From UBA1402 sp964575345 (GTDB taxonomy: Bacteria > Bacteroidota > Bacteroidia > Bacteroidales > UBA1402), in assembly GCA_964575345.1 (NCBI GenBank), contig CAZNQD010000005.1, positions 1-64,000 of the forward strand: a stretch of DNA of 64,000 nucleotides. The letters run 5' to 3'. A program made the position numbers and the translations under genes. The notes under the pieces were generated by a model. It saw only the letters and a program-made list of their open reading frames with translations, was not told the origin of the DNA and did no database searches. Below are positions 1 to 8,871 of the stretch, piece after piece. Each line of letters begins with the position of its first letter. Position 1 is the stretch's first letter.

Positions 1-501
1 TGGGTTTCCGGCATTGGATTCAGCCGAAATAACCAACTTTCCGTTTTTGTCTGCCGACAACCAGGCCCAGCCGGAACCAAACAAAGTGGCTGCAGCCTTT
101 GCAAATTGTTCTTTGAAGGCATCAAAGGAACCAAAATCGCGGACAATGGCATCTAAAAGCTTAGCTGTTGGCGCTGTTTTGGGATTAGCTGAAAAACTGT
201 CAAAATAAAAAATATGATTCCAGCTCTGTGCTCCGTTATTCAGGATGCCGCCTTCTGCTTGCAAAACAATTTCGTCCAAAGACATTTCGGCAAATTTTGT
301 TCCTTCAACCAGATTATTAAGGTTGTTGATGTATGCTTGCAGGTGCTTGCCATAATGAAATTCAATGGTTTCAGCACTGATAGCCGGCTCCAGGGCATTG
401 GGGGCATACTTTAGCCGGGGTTTTTCGAAAGGAGCTTTTGCTCCTGCACTCAGAATAGTCATAATAACACTTAGAATTAGAATTAATAATTTAGGTTTCA
501 T
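1..501 (-). CDS. sodB: Exported iron-type superoxide dismutase (C-terminus outside window)
   Basis: Dismutates superoxide to oxygen and hydrogen peroxide. The frame runs off the left edge; 167 residues are visible. Two of the four metal ligands are seen, His49 in HYGKH and His96 in WNH; the C-terminal Asp/His pair lies beyond the edge. Gln92 just before the WNH motif is the position characteristic of the Fe-type (Mn-type enzymes normally have Gly there). Oddly for this usually cytoplasmic family, about 22 hydrophobic residues starting MKPKLLILIL precede the normal N-terminus, with a plausible signal peptidase site near AGAKA, so export to the periplasm is inferred. The gene starts 33 bp after the rubredoxin gene and is probably co-transcribed with it. 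Family assignment is sure; localisation is inference. Confidence 0.93.
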   Translation of the reverse strand, partial: MKPKLLILILSVIMTILSAGAKAPFEKPRLKYAPNALEPAISAETIEFHYGKHLQAYINNLNNLVEGTKFAEMSLDEIVLQAEGGILNNGAQSWNHIFYFDSFSANPKTAPTAKLLDAIVRDFGSFDAFKEQFAKAAATLFGSGWAWLSADKNGKLVISAESNAGNP

Positions 502-534
502 GATTAAAGATTTTAAGTGGTTAAGCACTAAAGC

Positions 535-696
535 CTAATCCTCCGGCTCAAAATCTTCTTTCCCGGCTCCGCACAAAGGACAGGTCCAATCATCGGGAAT
601 ATCTTCAAATGCAGTTCCCGGTTCAATGCCACTATCCGGATCACCTTCGGCCGGATCGTAAATGTAGTTGCAAATAACACAACGATACTTTTTCAT
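535..696 (-). CDS. Rubredoxin
   Basis: A 53-residue one-iron electron carrier of the cytoplasm. The four cysteine ligands are Cys6 and Cys9 (CVICNY) and Cys39 and Cys42 (CPLCGAGK), with the usual aromatic Tyr4, Tyr11 and Trp37 around the FeS4 site. The length is typical. It is the promoter-proximal gene of a two-gene unit with the exported superoxide dismutase. In anaerobes rubredoxin passes electrons to oxygen- and peroxide-reducing enzymes, so an oxidative-stress role is the natural reading, but the electron acceptor is not encoded here. Confidence 0.96.
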   Translation of the reverse strand: MKKYRCVICNYIYDPAEGDPDSGIEPGTAFEDIPDDWTCPLCGAGKEDFEPED

Positions 697-729
697 AGTT
701 TATCAATTTACAGTTTCATACTAAATACT

Positions 730-758
730 AAAAAACGGGCTTTTTTGTGTATTGCCCG
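730..758 (-). terminator. Leader hairpin with T-run upstream of rubredoxin
   Basis: Read on the minus strand, CGGGC (758-754) can pair with GCCCG (740-736) across a 13-nt loop, followed directly by six Ts (735-730). This has the shape of a weak intrinsic terminator but sits in the presumed 5' leader of the rubredoxin-sod unit, downstream of the promoter candidate at 771-801. It could act as an attenuator or be chance; the stem is only 5 bp. Confidence 0.3.
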
Positions 759-770
759 AACAAATTCTGC

Positions 771-801
771 GCAAGATAAAAAAAATAAGCGACCAGTCCA
801 A
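771..801 (-). promoter_or_regulatory. Candidate promoter of rubredoxin-sod unit
   Basis: On the minus strand TTG (801-799), 20 nt, TATCTTGC (778-771). This is close to the Bacteroidota consensus TTTG-N19-21-TAnnTTTG, with the last two bases of the -7 box off. The predicted leader is about 70 nt. Confidence 0.4.
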
Positions 802-879
802 CCTATTGATCCCGGAATTTTAAACAAACACTCAAAAAACAGTATCTTCGCGGCAATTGATCATTTTTACTAATTGTCC

Positions 880-1569
880 ATGCTTTGTTTTAAGAAAAAA
901 CTCTTCCTGTTGATTTTCGTCCTTGGTTTTACATTTCAGCTTATTGCCAAAACCAACCTGCAATTGCATTATGATTTCGGATACGACAGGAAGTTCCTGA
1001 CCAGCACCTTCGAAATGTTTGAACCCGATGATTGGGGCAACACTTATTTCTTTATTGATTTCGACTACAATTATGGTTCCGAAAAAAACACTTCTACAGC
1101 TTACATGGAACTGGAACGTTGTTTTAGTCTCAAGCAAACAGCCTGGAGCCTGCATCTGGAATTCAATGCCGGTCTTTCGTCCCTGGCTTCATTGGCTATT
1201 CCTTTGAGTAATTGCTATCTGGCCGGCCTGGATCGTGCCTGGTCCTGGGAAAAACACAACAGCGCTTTAAATTTGAAAGCTTTGTATAAATATATTGCCG
1301 GCAAACAACACTCGGCGCAACTGACGGCGGTCTGGGAAATGCATTTTTTGCAACAGAGGCTCAGTTTTGCGGGATTCGCCGATTATTGGCTGGAACAAAA
1401 TAATTTTTCCGGAACCAACAGGTATACTTCTTTTGTGAGCGAACCTCAGCTCTGGTGGAATTTCAACGAACACTTCTCTTTAGGCAGCGAAATTGAGCTG
1501 GCGCTTAATTACGGTGGACGTGAAGGTTTCGTTGTCAGACCCACACTGGGTTTGAAATGGATTTTCTGA
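880..1569 (+). CDS. DUF5020-family outer-membrane protein
   Basis: A 229-residue protein with an N-terminal signal peptide (basic FKKK, then a hydrophobic stretch ending near LIAK), followed by alternating aromatic/polar strands (LQLHYDFGYDRKFLTST, TYFFIDFDYNYG, LTAVWEMHF, LWWNFNEHFSLGSEIELA) and a C-terminal phenylalanine (LGLKWIF), the usual sign of an outer-membrane beta-barrel. I recognise the family as DUF5020 of Bacteroidales from its EMFEPDDWGNTYFFIDFDY-type motif. Function is unknown; similarity in layout to Tsx-like nucleoside channels is only suggestive. ATG at 880 is preferred over an in-frame TTG at 874. Confidence 0.8.
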   Translation: MLCFKKKLFLLIFVLGFTFQLIAKTNLQLHYDFGYDRKFLTSTFEMFEPDDWGNTYFFIDFDYNYGSEKNTSTAYMELERCFSLKQTAWSLHLEFNAGLSSLASLAIPLSNCYLAGLDRAWSWEKHNSALNLKALYKYIAGKQHSAQLTAVWEMHFLQQRLSFAGFADYWLEQNNFSGTNRYTSFVSEPQLWWNFNEHFSLGSEIELALNYGGREGFVVRPTLGLKWIF

Positions 1570-1620
1570 TTTTAATTATTTATTGGCAGCTTTTAACCTG
1601 TCAGACAGACAGATTAGTTG

Positions 1621-1628
1621 TATGTTTG
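1621..1628 (+). promoter_or_regulatory. Candidate -7 box of the GH95 gene
   Basis: TATGTTTG matches TAnnTTTG, 40 nt before the ATG at 1669. No good -33 TTG lies at the expected distance (CTG at 1598-1600 is the nearest). Confidence 0.35.
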
Positions 1629-1668
1629 TGGCGATCTATGTCATTATCAATTACCTCAACCCTTAATT

Positions 1669-4269
1669 ATGAAATCTAAACTACCAATTTTACTTCTGGG
1701 ACTGCTGCTAAGCTGCCCGCTTTCTTCTGTGTTAGCCAGCGATTTAAGCCTCTGGTACAACAAACCCGCTGCCAATTGGAACGAAGCTCTGCCCCTGGGG
1801 AACGGACGTCTTGGTGCTATGGTTTACGGCGATGCCGTGAACGAAATTATCAAATTAAACGATAATACCCTCTACAGCGGTGAACCCGCCACCGTGTGGA
1901 AAGTACACGATGTCACTCCTTCTTACGACAAAGTCGTTGGTTTACTGCTCCAGGGAAAGTACGCCGAAGCTAACGAAGTAGTACAATATCATTGGCTGGG
2001 GCGTTTACACGAGAATTACCAGCCCTTGGCAGACTGGCATTTAACCAACCATACTCAGGGAGAAATCAGCGATTACAGGCGGGAACTGGACATTGCCAAC
2101 TCGGTCTTTCGCATGAGCTACAAACAGAACGGCCTGAATTACACCCGCGAAATGTTCATTTCACATCCCGACCAGGTAATTGTGATGAAAATGACCTGCG
2201 ATCAAAAGGCTGAATTCGATTTTAGCCTGCATTTTACTTCGCATCACCGTGCCACGACTGTATTCGGAATAGAAAACAATGTGTACAAAGTGAGCGGACA
2301 AGCTCCCGGACACGGCCAAAGACGCGGAGACGGCATGATTAAAGGCTGGAAAGCCGAAGGCAGACATCCGGAACTTTATTTTGCCGATGGCAGCCGTAAA
2401 TACAGCGAAAACGTTTTGTACGGCGATCAGATCAACGGCCTGGGCACTTTTTACGAAGCACGCCTGCAAGTACTGGCTCCCGGTTCCAAAATTGAATCCG
2501 AAGACAACGTTATGCGGATTACCGGAGGAAATGAAATCGTATTTATTTTATCGGCCGCCACCAGCTTTAACGGTTTCGACAAAAGCCCTTCACGCCAGGG
2601 CAAAGATGCTGTCAAGCTGGCCGAAGAAGCCATGGCAAAAGCCGTTCTAAAGAGCTACTCTGATCTGAAAAAAGAACACATTCAGGATTATAAACAATTG
2701 TTTGATCGGGTAAGTTTCGAAATGCCTTACAAAAAAGAACTGGCAGCCTTGCCTACCGATGAACGCATAGATCGATTTTACGACGACTACGACAACGGCA
2801 TGATCACCCTGCTCTACCAATACGGTCGCTATCTGATGATCAGCGCTTCACGTCCGGGCGGTCAGCCCATGAACCTGCAAGGCATCTGGAACGACAAAGT
2901 CATGCCCTCGTGGAATTGCGGCTACACCCTCAACATCAATGCCGAAATGAATTACTGGCCGGCAGAACCAGGCAATTTATCGGAATGCCACGAGCCCTTC
3001 TTCCAGATGATAAAAGAGATGGCCATTTCGGGCAACAAAACCGCCCGCGAAATGTACGGCCGCAATGGCTGGGTAGCCCATCACAACACTTCCATCTGGA
3101 GAGAAACCCATCCCAACGACGGCACGCCCACTTCCTCCTACTGGCCTATGGCCAGTGCCTGGCTGAGCAGTCACCTTTGGGAACATTATCTGTATACCGG
3201 CGACAAAAATTTCCTCCAAAACGATGCCTATCCCATCATCAAAGGAGCAGCTGAATTTTTTACCGACTGGCTGGTCGACAATGGCGAAGGCTATTTGGTA
3301 ACCCCGGTAAGCAATTCTCCGGAACATAATTTCATCTACGGCGAGCGTCAAAAAGCGGCCATCAGCATGGGAAGCACCATGGATATGGCCCTGATCAAAG
3401 AATTGTTCACCCGTACTGTCGAAGCCTCTGAGATCCTGGGAGTTGATGAGAATTTCCGCAACAAACTGAGTGAACAACTGAAAAAATTGCTGCCATACCG
3501 TATTGGCGCAAGAGGCCAGTTGCAGGAATGGCAACAGGATTTCCGTGACGGTGAACCCCGCCACAGGCATGTTTCGCATCTCTACGGCCTGCATCCCGGC
3601 AATCAGATCAATATAAACGAAACACCCGAATTGTTCCAGGCCAGCATGCGCACGCTGGAACTCCGGGGCGACGAAGCCACCGGCTGGTCCATGGGCTGGA
3701 AAATCAACCTCTGGGCTCGCCTGCTCGACGGCGATCACGCCAATATAATAATCCGTAACCTTTTCAATCCCATCGGTTTCGGTAAATCAGAACTAAACGG
3801 AGGCGGCCTCTATGCCAATATGCTCGATGCACACCCACCCTTCCAGATTGACGGTAACTTTGGTTACACAGCCGGTATTATGGAAATGATAGTACAAAGC
3901 CATGCAGGTTTAGTACATTTGCTGCCGGCCATTCCTAAGGAATGGCCTTCGGGAAAAATTACCGGAATCAAAACACGGGGAGGATTCGAACTGGATATTG
4001 AGTGGAAAAACGGCAAGATCAGCAAGGCCGTTCTGCATTCAAGCCTGGGAGGCAATTGCCGCCTGCGCAGTTCCGAACCGCTCAGTATAAAAGGAGCCAA
4101 AGTGAAAACCGCGGAAGGACAAAACCCGAATCCCTTGTTTAAAACAGTGAGCGCCGGAGGTTTTCAGGACAACAGCCGGGTAGAGGCCACCAAGTTACCT
4201 GACAAAAAATACTTAACGGTAGATTTTACGACCGAAAAGGGCAAGAGCTACGTAATCACACCCAAATAA
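1669..4269 (+). CDS. GH95 alpha-L-fucosidase / alpha-L-galactosidase
   Basis: An 866-residue secreted glycoside hydrolase that removes terminal alpha-linked L-fucose (or L-galactose) from glycans. A signal peptide (MKSKLPILLLGLLLSC..VLAS) precedes the GH95 N-terminal beta-domain (SLWYNKPAANWNEALPLGNG), the (alpha/alpha)6 catalytic domain and a C-terminal beta-domain. By analogy with Bifidobacterium AfcA the catalytic set is Asn422 and Asn424 in LNINAEMNYWPAE, general acid Glu552 in SNSPE, and Asp728 in FQIDGNFG. Residue 420, two before the first Asn, is Thr. A Cys in the signal region (LLSCPLSS) could be read as a lipobox, but the VLAS site looks better. ATG at 1669 is chosen; the frame is open further upstream only with a TTG. 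Convergent with the next operon, 5 bp between stops. Confidence 0.93.
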   Translation: MKSKLPILLLGLLLSCPLSSVLASDLSLWYNKPAANWNEALPLGNGRLGAMVYGDAVNEIIKLNDNTLYSGEPATVWKVHDVTPSYDKVVGLLLQGKYAEANEVVQYHWLGRLHENYQPLADWHLTNHTQGEISDYRRELDIANSVFRMSYKQNGLNYTREMFISHPDQVIVMKMTCDQKAEFDFSLHFTSHHRATTVFGIENNVYKVSGQAPGHGQRRGDGMIKGWKAEGRHPELYFADGSRKYSENVLYGDQINGLGTFYEARLQVLAPGSKIESEDNVMRITGGNEIVFILSAATSFNGFDKSPSRQGKDAVKLAEEAMAKAVLKSYSDLKKEHIQDYKQLFDRVSFEMPYKKELAALPTDERIDRFYDDYDNGMITLLYQYGRYLMISASRPGGQPMNLQGIWNDKVMPSWNCGYTLNINAEMNYWPAEPGNLSECHEPFFQMIKEMAISGNKTAREMYGRNGWVAHHNTSIWRETHPNDGTPTSSYWPMASAWLSSHLWEHYLYTGDKNFLQNDAYPIIKGAAEFFTDWLVDNGEGYLVTPVSNSPEHNFIYGERQKAAISMGSTMDMALIKELFTRTVEASEILGVDENFRNKLSEQLKKLLPYRIGARGQLQEWQQDFRDGEPRHRHVSHLYGLHPGNQININETPELFQASMRTLELRGDEATGWSMGWKINLWARLLDGDHANIIIRNLFNPIGFGKSELNGGGLYANMLDAHPPFQIDGNFGYTAGIMEMIVQSHAGLVHLLPAIPKEWPSGKITGIKTRGGFELDIEWKNGKISKAVLHSSLGGNCRLRSSEPLSIKGAKVKTAEGQNPNPLFKTVSAGGFQDNSRVEATKLPDKKYLTVDFTTEKGKSYVITPK

Positions 4270-4274
4270 AGACC

Positions 4275-5840
4275 TTACAACTTATCGGGCCAGTCGGGAA
4301 CTTCTACAGGTTCCCGATAGTACATACCACCTTGCGGGGGATTCGGAGCAAAACCCGGATCCCCCGGTTGCATTGCTGCTGCACCTGGAGCCTGGCTCTG
4401 TACCGGGGAATTTTGAGGAAGGTCTGCGGGATTGAAGGGAGGTTCTCCGGGGCTGCCTGGAGCTTCTCCGGGCCGGCCGGGAGGAAAGGCTCCCCTGTGC
4501 ATGGGGCCTCCCTGACGTAACTCTCCTATTACTGTTACCATAGAAGAAGTAGTAAAATCCGCCTTCTTCACTCCCTGCTTGTAGGTTGAACCTGTGTAGT
4601 AGCCATACAACTGAGTTCCTCCCTCGGGCTGTCCGCCGGAATACAACTGGTAACCGGAACCCGGTTTGAGCGTCGGGCTGCTGAATAAAAGGGTAAACTG
4701 GTAATAGCTTCTCTGCAGGAAGTATGTCAGAACATCTTCGCCGCCTGCTCCGCGGATGTGAATGCTCTGTTCGAAATCTCCGGAATAAATCAGCGAAGGC
4801 TGTGTGGTCATACGGGCCGTAGGCACGCTGGTTCCGCCTCCGCTGGCAATGACGGTGCCTCCGGTAATCACAAAAGCATTCCGGTCGCAATCTATTCCCT
4901 CTTCGGGCATTTGGCTACCCGAGGAAACCACCAGCCCTCCGTTGATCTGAATGGAGCCGTTGCTGTCTATGCCATCGTTGTATAAACTGTAGCAATACAA
5001 GGAACCACCGTTGATTATCAATTCCCTGGCAGTATTGACGGCATCGTCGTAGGCCAGCACCCTCATTTGACCTCCGTTAACCGTTAACCGGCTGCATTCC
5101 AGGCCTTCGGAGCCATCTTTTTTCATAGCCCTGATGACGATATCTCCTTTATTAACCAACATATTCCCCGAGGATTTCAAACCGTCGTCTGTTGCATTGA
5201 CGTTGAGCCGGCCGCCCTCTATCAACACGTCGCCCAACACGTGAAAACCGTCTTTTTTTGCCTCGCTAATGCTGATATCGCAATTATCGGTGAGTTTGAG
5301 ATAACCCCTGCAGTAAACCGCGTGTTTATAATTTCCTTTTATGAGCAGGCTTCCCGAACCGTAAAAAATCAAATTTCCTTCGCTGTACAAACAGGCGTTC
5401 ATTTGTTCTCCTTTGGGCGGTACAACATACAGGGAACCATCTTTGAGTACGTTTTCGCTCCCGGGCGACAACAAAATCAAAGCATGCTGAGGAGATTGGA
5501 TATTGATGGCCGGCCCTCCGGGATTGAACAATTCTACTCCATCCAGACGCAGGGCAGAGGCATGATCGCTGTAGAGTTTGAATGAGCCTTCGGCGGCCTT
5601 GCCCTTAAGAATGAATTCCACGTTTTTTCTGCGGGAAACGGCCACTACATGCATACCCACTCTGCTGACACGAATGCCGAATGCCCGCCGGGAAACTTTT
5701 ACCGTACTGTCGGCATATTCAATCAACACGGAGATTTTGGATGTTTGATTCTCTGCCCGGGCATCCTGTGTCTGCTTTTGCCTGCAGGACAACAAGCTTA
5801 GCAAAACAGGGATCAATACAGCAAGGAGGATTTTGTTCAT
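4275..5840 (-). CDS. Cthe_2159-like (DUF4353) carbohydrate-binding lipoprotein with Pro/Gly-rich tail
   Basis: 521 residues. The lipobox LLSC (Cys19) marks a lipoprotein. Residues about 70-430 are built of short repeated strands with turns such as YCRGYLKLTDNCDISI and DGIDSNGSIQINGG, the right-handed beta-helix of the DUF4353 family, whose Clostridium thermocellum member Cthe_2159 binds cellulose and polygalacturonate and contains calcium. Acidic turns (KKDGFH, TDDGLK, KKDGSEG, YDDAV) are likely calcium sites. From about residue 440 the chain becomes a Pro/Gly-rich, collagen-like low-complexity tail. It lies 11 bp after lolD and is the last gene of the met-lolD operon. A polysaccharide- or pectin-binding surface role is inference. 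Confidence 0.82.
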   Translation of the reverse strand: MNKILLAVLIPVLLSLLSCRQKQTQDARAENQTSKISVLIEYADSTVKVSRRAFGIRVSRVGMHVVAVSRRKNVEFILKGKAAEGSFKLYSDHASALRLDGVELFNPGGPAINIQSPQHALILLSPGSENVLKDGSLYVVPPKGEQMNACLYSEGNLIFYGSGSLLIKGNYKHAVYCRGYLKLTDNCDISISEAKKDGFHVLGDVLIEGGRLNVNATDDGLKSSGNMLVNKGDIVIRAMKKDGSEGLECSRLTVNGGQMRVLAYDDAVNTARELIINGGSLYCYSLYNDGIDSNGSIQINGGLVVSSGSQMPEEGIDCDRNAFVITGGTVIASGGGTSVPTARMTTQPSLIYSGDFEQSIHIRGAGGEDVLTYFLQRSYYQFTLLFSSPTLKPGSGYQLYSGGQPEGGTQLYGYYTGSTYKQGVKKADFTTSSMVTVIGELRQGGPMHRGAFPPGRPGEAPGSPGEPPFNPADLPQNSPVQSQAPGAAAMQPGDPGFAPNPPQGGMYYREPVEVPDWPDKL

Positions 5841-5851
5841 AATTCTTTTTA

Positions 5852-6505
5852 TTAAGATAGGATGATGCCGTCTTTTATTTCGATAACCCGATCGGTCAGG
5901 CGGGCCAGTTCTTTGTCGTGAGTTACTATAATAAAAGTTTGTCCGAAACGTTCGCGCAAATCAAAAAACAACTGATGCAACTCCGTTTTGTGTTTACTGT
6001 CAAGACTCCCGGAGGGTTCGTCTCCGAAAACCACTTTTGGCCTGTTTACCAGAGCTCTGGCAACCGCCACCCGTTGATTCTCTCCCCCGGACAGTTCCGA
6101 AGGTTTATGGTTAATACGATCGGACAGATTCAGGTAATCGAGCATTTCCAAGGCCAAAGCTTCGGCCTCTTTTTTGCTTTTGCCCGCAATCAGAGCCGGA
6201 ATGCTCACATTTTCCAGGGCGGTAAATTCCGGCAAGAGCTGATGAAACTGAAACACAAAACCTATATGACGATTTCGAAATAAGGCTTGTTCCCGTTGGC
6301 CCAGGGCAGAGACTTTGGTGCCGTTGATAAAGACACTGCCGCGGTTGGGACGATCAAGCGTGCCCAGTATCTGCAGCAAGGTTGTCTTGCCTGCGCCGCT
6401 GGGGCCTACCACCGCCACCACTTCGCCCGCCTTTACTTCTATATGGAGCCCCTTGAGTACTTCCAGAGGGCCAAAACTTTTGTGTATATCAATTCCCTGT
6501 ATCAT
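5852..6505 (-). CDS. lolD: LolD-type ABC transporter ATP-binding protein
   Basis: 217-residue ATPase that would energise extraction of lipoproteins from the inner membrane with LolC/E-type permeases (not in the window). Walker A GPSGAGKTT, Q-loop in FVFQFHQLLPEFTALENV, signature LSGGENQRVAVARAL, Walker B VVFGDEPSGSLD and the switch His in IVTHD are all present. The length and the FQFHQLLPEFTALENV motif fit LolD/MacB-type ATPases. The ATG at 6505 overlaps the metH stop (ATGA, 6505-6502), so translation is likely coupled; a longer open frame to 6616 lies inside metH and is not believed. Confidence 0.88.
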   Translation of the reverse strand: MIQGIDIHKSFGPLEVLKGLHIEVKAGEVVAVVGPSGAGKTTLLQILGTLDRPNRGSVFINGTKVSALGQREQALFRNRHIGFVFQFHQLLPEFTALENVSIPALIAGKSKKEAEALALEMLDYLNLSDRINHKPSELSGGENQRVAVARALVNRPKVVFGDEPSGSLDSKHKTELHQLFFDLRERFGQTFIIVTHDKELARLTDRVIEIKDGIILS

Positions 6506-8826
6506 AATTCTTCCAAAATACGGATGGCCGTCAACGCGTCGGCTGCGTAGTAATCGGCACCCATCTCCCGCGCCAGGCTCCCGGTAAGGACCGCCCCGCC
6601 TACAATCACCGGACATTCGGCATTCAGCGCTTTAAGTGCTTCCACTGTCCGGCTCATCGAGGGCACCGTAGTGGTCATCAGGGCGCTGAGCCCTATGGCC
6701 AGCGGACGATGAGTCCGGTATGCTTCCAGCACTTTTTCTGTATCCACGTTCTTGCCTAAATCCAGCACCCGGTAGCCATGGCTCTCCAACACTACCTTGA
6801 CAATATTCTTGCCAATATCGTGAATATCACCCTTTACTGTGGCTAATACCACCAGGCCCTGAGATTTGTCTGTCTTTTGGACATACATTTCTCCCAAATG
6901 CTGAAAAGCCTGACGGGCCACTTCTGCCGAACGAATGAGCTGGGGCAAAAATACGAGTTTTTTTTCGAAACGCAGCCCTACTTCGTCCAAAGCAGGTATC
7001 AAATCCTCATTGATGATCTGTTGTGGCTCTTTTTCTTTGAGAATAGTGTTCATAGCCTGAGGTAATGATTCTTTTAAACCGCTGAGCACCACCTGGTAAA
7101 GACTGTCGCTTTGTTCTTGTACCGGGCTTATGGAACGATAGGAAATGTAGTTTTCACAGGCGGGGTCTGCCCCCGATAAGGCATTGAAAGCCCTGAGGCT
7201 TTGCATGTTCTCTTTGTCTAAAGGATTCAAAATAGGAATATCCAGGCCCGAAGTCAAAGCCATCAGCAAAAAACTGCGATTCAACAGAGGACGGTCGGGC
7301 AAACCAAAGGACACGTTAGACAAGCCTATGGTGGTAAGGACTCCCATTTTTTTAAGACTGCGCAGGGTTTCCAGTGTGAGCAGGCCGTAACTTTGGTTGG
7401 ACGAAACGGCCATAACCAGTGCATCGAAAATCAGCCGGTTTTTGTTGATGCCCCGGGCGGCCGCCCGGGCAATGATGCGTTTAGCAATACGCAAGCGTCC
7501 TTCCACTGTTTCGGGTATACCTTGTTCGTCGAGGGTAAGGGCAACAGCCGAAGCACCGTATTTGGCCAGCAGCGGAAGCAGGGCCTTGAGCACCGGCCCG
7601 CTGCCGTTGATGGAATTGATTACCGGCACTCCGTTGTAAACCCGCAGGGCTGCCCCGATGGCCTCGGGATTGGAGCTGTCAAGCTGTAAGGGCAAATCAC
7701 AAATTTCCTGTACCTTTTTGGTTGCTCGACACAACAAATCAACTTCGTCTGCATTGGGAACACCTACATTCAAATCCAAAAAGTGGGCACCCGCTTCCTG
7801 CTGGCTGAGGGCTTCCTGCTGCAGATAGCCGAAATCACTGTATAAAAGGGCCTGCTGCAATGTTTTCTTACCGGTGGGATTGAGCCGTTCTCCGCAAACC
7901 AGGCCTTGTTGCAATTTGAGCAAGCGGGTCGAAGAACAAATGTAATTGTCGGCCACAGGAGCATACTCTTTGAGCGGCAAGCTTTTGTATTTAGCCATCA
8001 AGGCTATGGTTGCGGGAGTTGTGCCGCAACAGCCTCCCACTATAGAGGCCCCGGCGTCGATGAGTTTGCCTGTATAATAAACGAAATCTTCGTCACTCAT
8101 GGCATAGGATACCGATCCCCGGCAAAGTATGGGGAAGCCCTTATTGGGCTGAACCAACAGGGGCAAATGAGTAAAGGCTCTCATTCGTTTGACCAGAGGA
8201 ATCAGGTATTCGGGCGAAGTGGAGCAATTGATGCCCGGCACGTCTACACCCAGGGCGCTCAGGGTAAGAGCGACAATCTCTGGGCTGGAGCCGGTCAGGG
8301 TCCTGCCCGAAGTATCGAAGGTCATGGTAGCCATCAGAGGCAGCGCTGAGTTTTCCTTTACGGCCAGTATAGCTGCCCTGATTTCGTAGAGATCCGAAAA
8401 AGTTTCCAATACATAACCGTCCACCTTGTCTTTGGTATACTCCACTACTGTTTTGTAATTTTCGTACGTTTCTTCAAAACTGAGCTCTCCCAGGGGCTCG
8501 AGCAATTTTCCCGTGGGGCCCATGTTGAGCATAATTTTGCAGGAGCTTTCCCCGGCAGCCTGACGGGCCAGCATTATGGCGGCATCCAGCACTTGGTGTA
8601 AACTAAAACGGCTTGAGTTTAATTTAATCGGGTTGGCGCTGAAAGTATTGGTTGTAATAAACTGAGCTCCTGCCTCTACATAAGCCCTGTGTATGGCCAA
8701 AATCTTTTCGGGAAACAAGAGATTGAGCTCTTCGGGCAAAAAGGAATTTACTTCGGGATCGGCTGTCAGTACGGTACCCATGGCACCGTCGAATACTTGT
8801 ACTTTTTTTGAAATGGATTCCGGCAT
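6502..8826 (-). CDS. metH: Cobalamin-dependent methionine synthase, core without activation domain
   Basis: Transfers methyl from 5-methyltetrahydrofolate via cobalamin to homocysteine. 774 residues: homocysteine-binding barrel (about 1-290) with zinc ligands Cys201 (INCSTSPEY), Cys266 and Cys267 (GGCCGTTP); pterin-binding barrel (about 305-570, starting VCGERLNPTGKK, with NSINGSGP); cobalamin cap and Rossmann domain (about 585-774) with the axial His669 in VKGDIHDIGKN. The roughly 330-residue C-terminal AdoMet-binding activation domain of E. coli MetH (1227 residues) is absent; the next upstream gene supplies it as a separate protein, as in Thermotoga. In operon with metF, the activation protein and lolD. 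Confidence 0.95.
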   Translation of the reverse strand: MPESISKKVQVFDGAMGTVLTADPEVNSFLPEELNLLFPEKILAIHRAYVEAGAQFITTNTFSANPIKLNSSRFSLHQVLDAAIMLARQAAGESSCKIMLNMGPTGKLLEPLGELSFEETYENYKTVVEYTKDKVDGYVLETFSDLYEIRAAILAVKENSALPLMATMTFDTSGRTLTGSSPEIVALTLSALGVDVPGINCSTSPEYLIPLVKRMRAFTHLPLLVQPNKGFPILCRGSVSYAMSDEDFVYYTGKLIDAGASIVGGCCGTTPATIALMAKYKSLPLKEYAPVADNYICSSTRLLKLQQGLVCGERLNPTGKKTLQQALLYSDFGYLQQEALSQQEAGAHFLDLNVGVPNADEVDLLCRATKKVQEICDLPLQLDSSNPEAIGAALRVYNGVPVINSINGSGPVLKALLPLLAKYGASAVALTLDEQGIPETVEGRLRIAKRIIARAAARGINKNRLIFDALVMAVSSNQSYGLLTLETLRSLKKMGVLTTIGLSNVSFGLPDRPLLNRSFLLMALTSGLDIPILNPLDKENMQSLRAFNALSGADPACENYISYRSISPVQEQSDSLYQVVLSGLKESLPQAMNTILKEKEPQQIINEDLIPALDEVGLRFEKKLVFLPQLIRSAEVARQAFQHLGEMYVQKTDKSQGLVVLATVKGDIHDIGKNIVKVVLESHGYRVLDLGKNVDTEKVLEAYRTHRPLAIGLSALMTTTVPSMSRTVEALKALNAECPVIVGGAVLTGSLAREMGADYYAADALTAIRILEEL

Positions 8827-8871
8827 TACGTTGATTCTTATTTTTTTGTTCTTTACTATCTTGTTCTGTTC

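Noticed and set aside
2977..3738. 253-residue open frame antisense to GH95
   Set aside because: Lies wholly inside a well-conserved catalytic domain and has no recognisable motif.
1669..4269. GH95 as part of the pectin SusCD locus
   Set aside because: Over 30 kb away, separated by housekeeping operons; a functional link is possible but not shown by layout.
6503..6616. N-terminal extension of LolD
   Set aside because: Extra 37 residues lie inside metH and lack similarity; the ATGA overlap gives the normal start.
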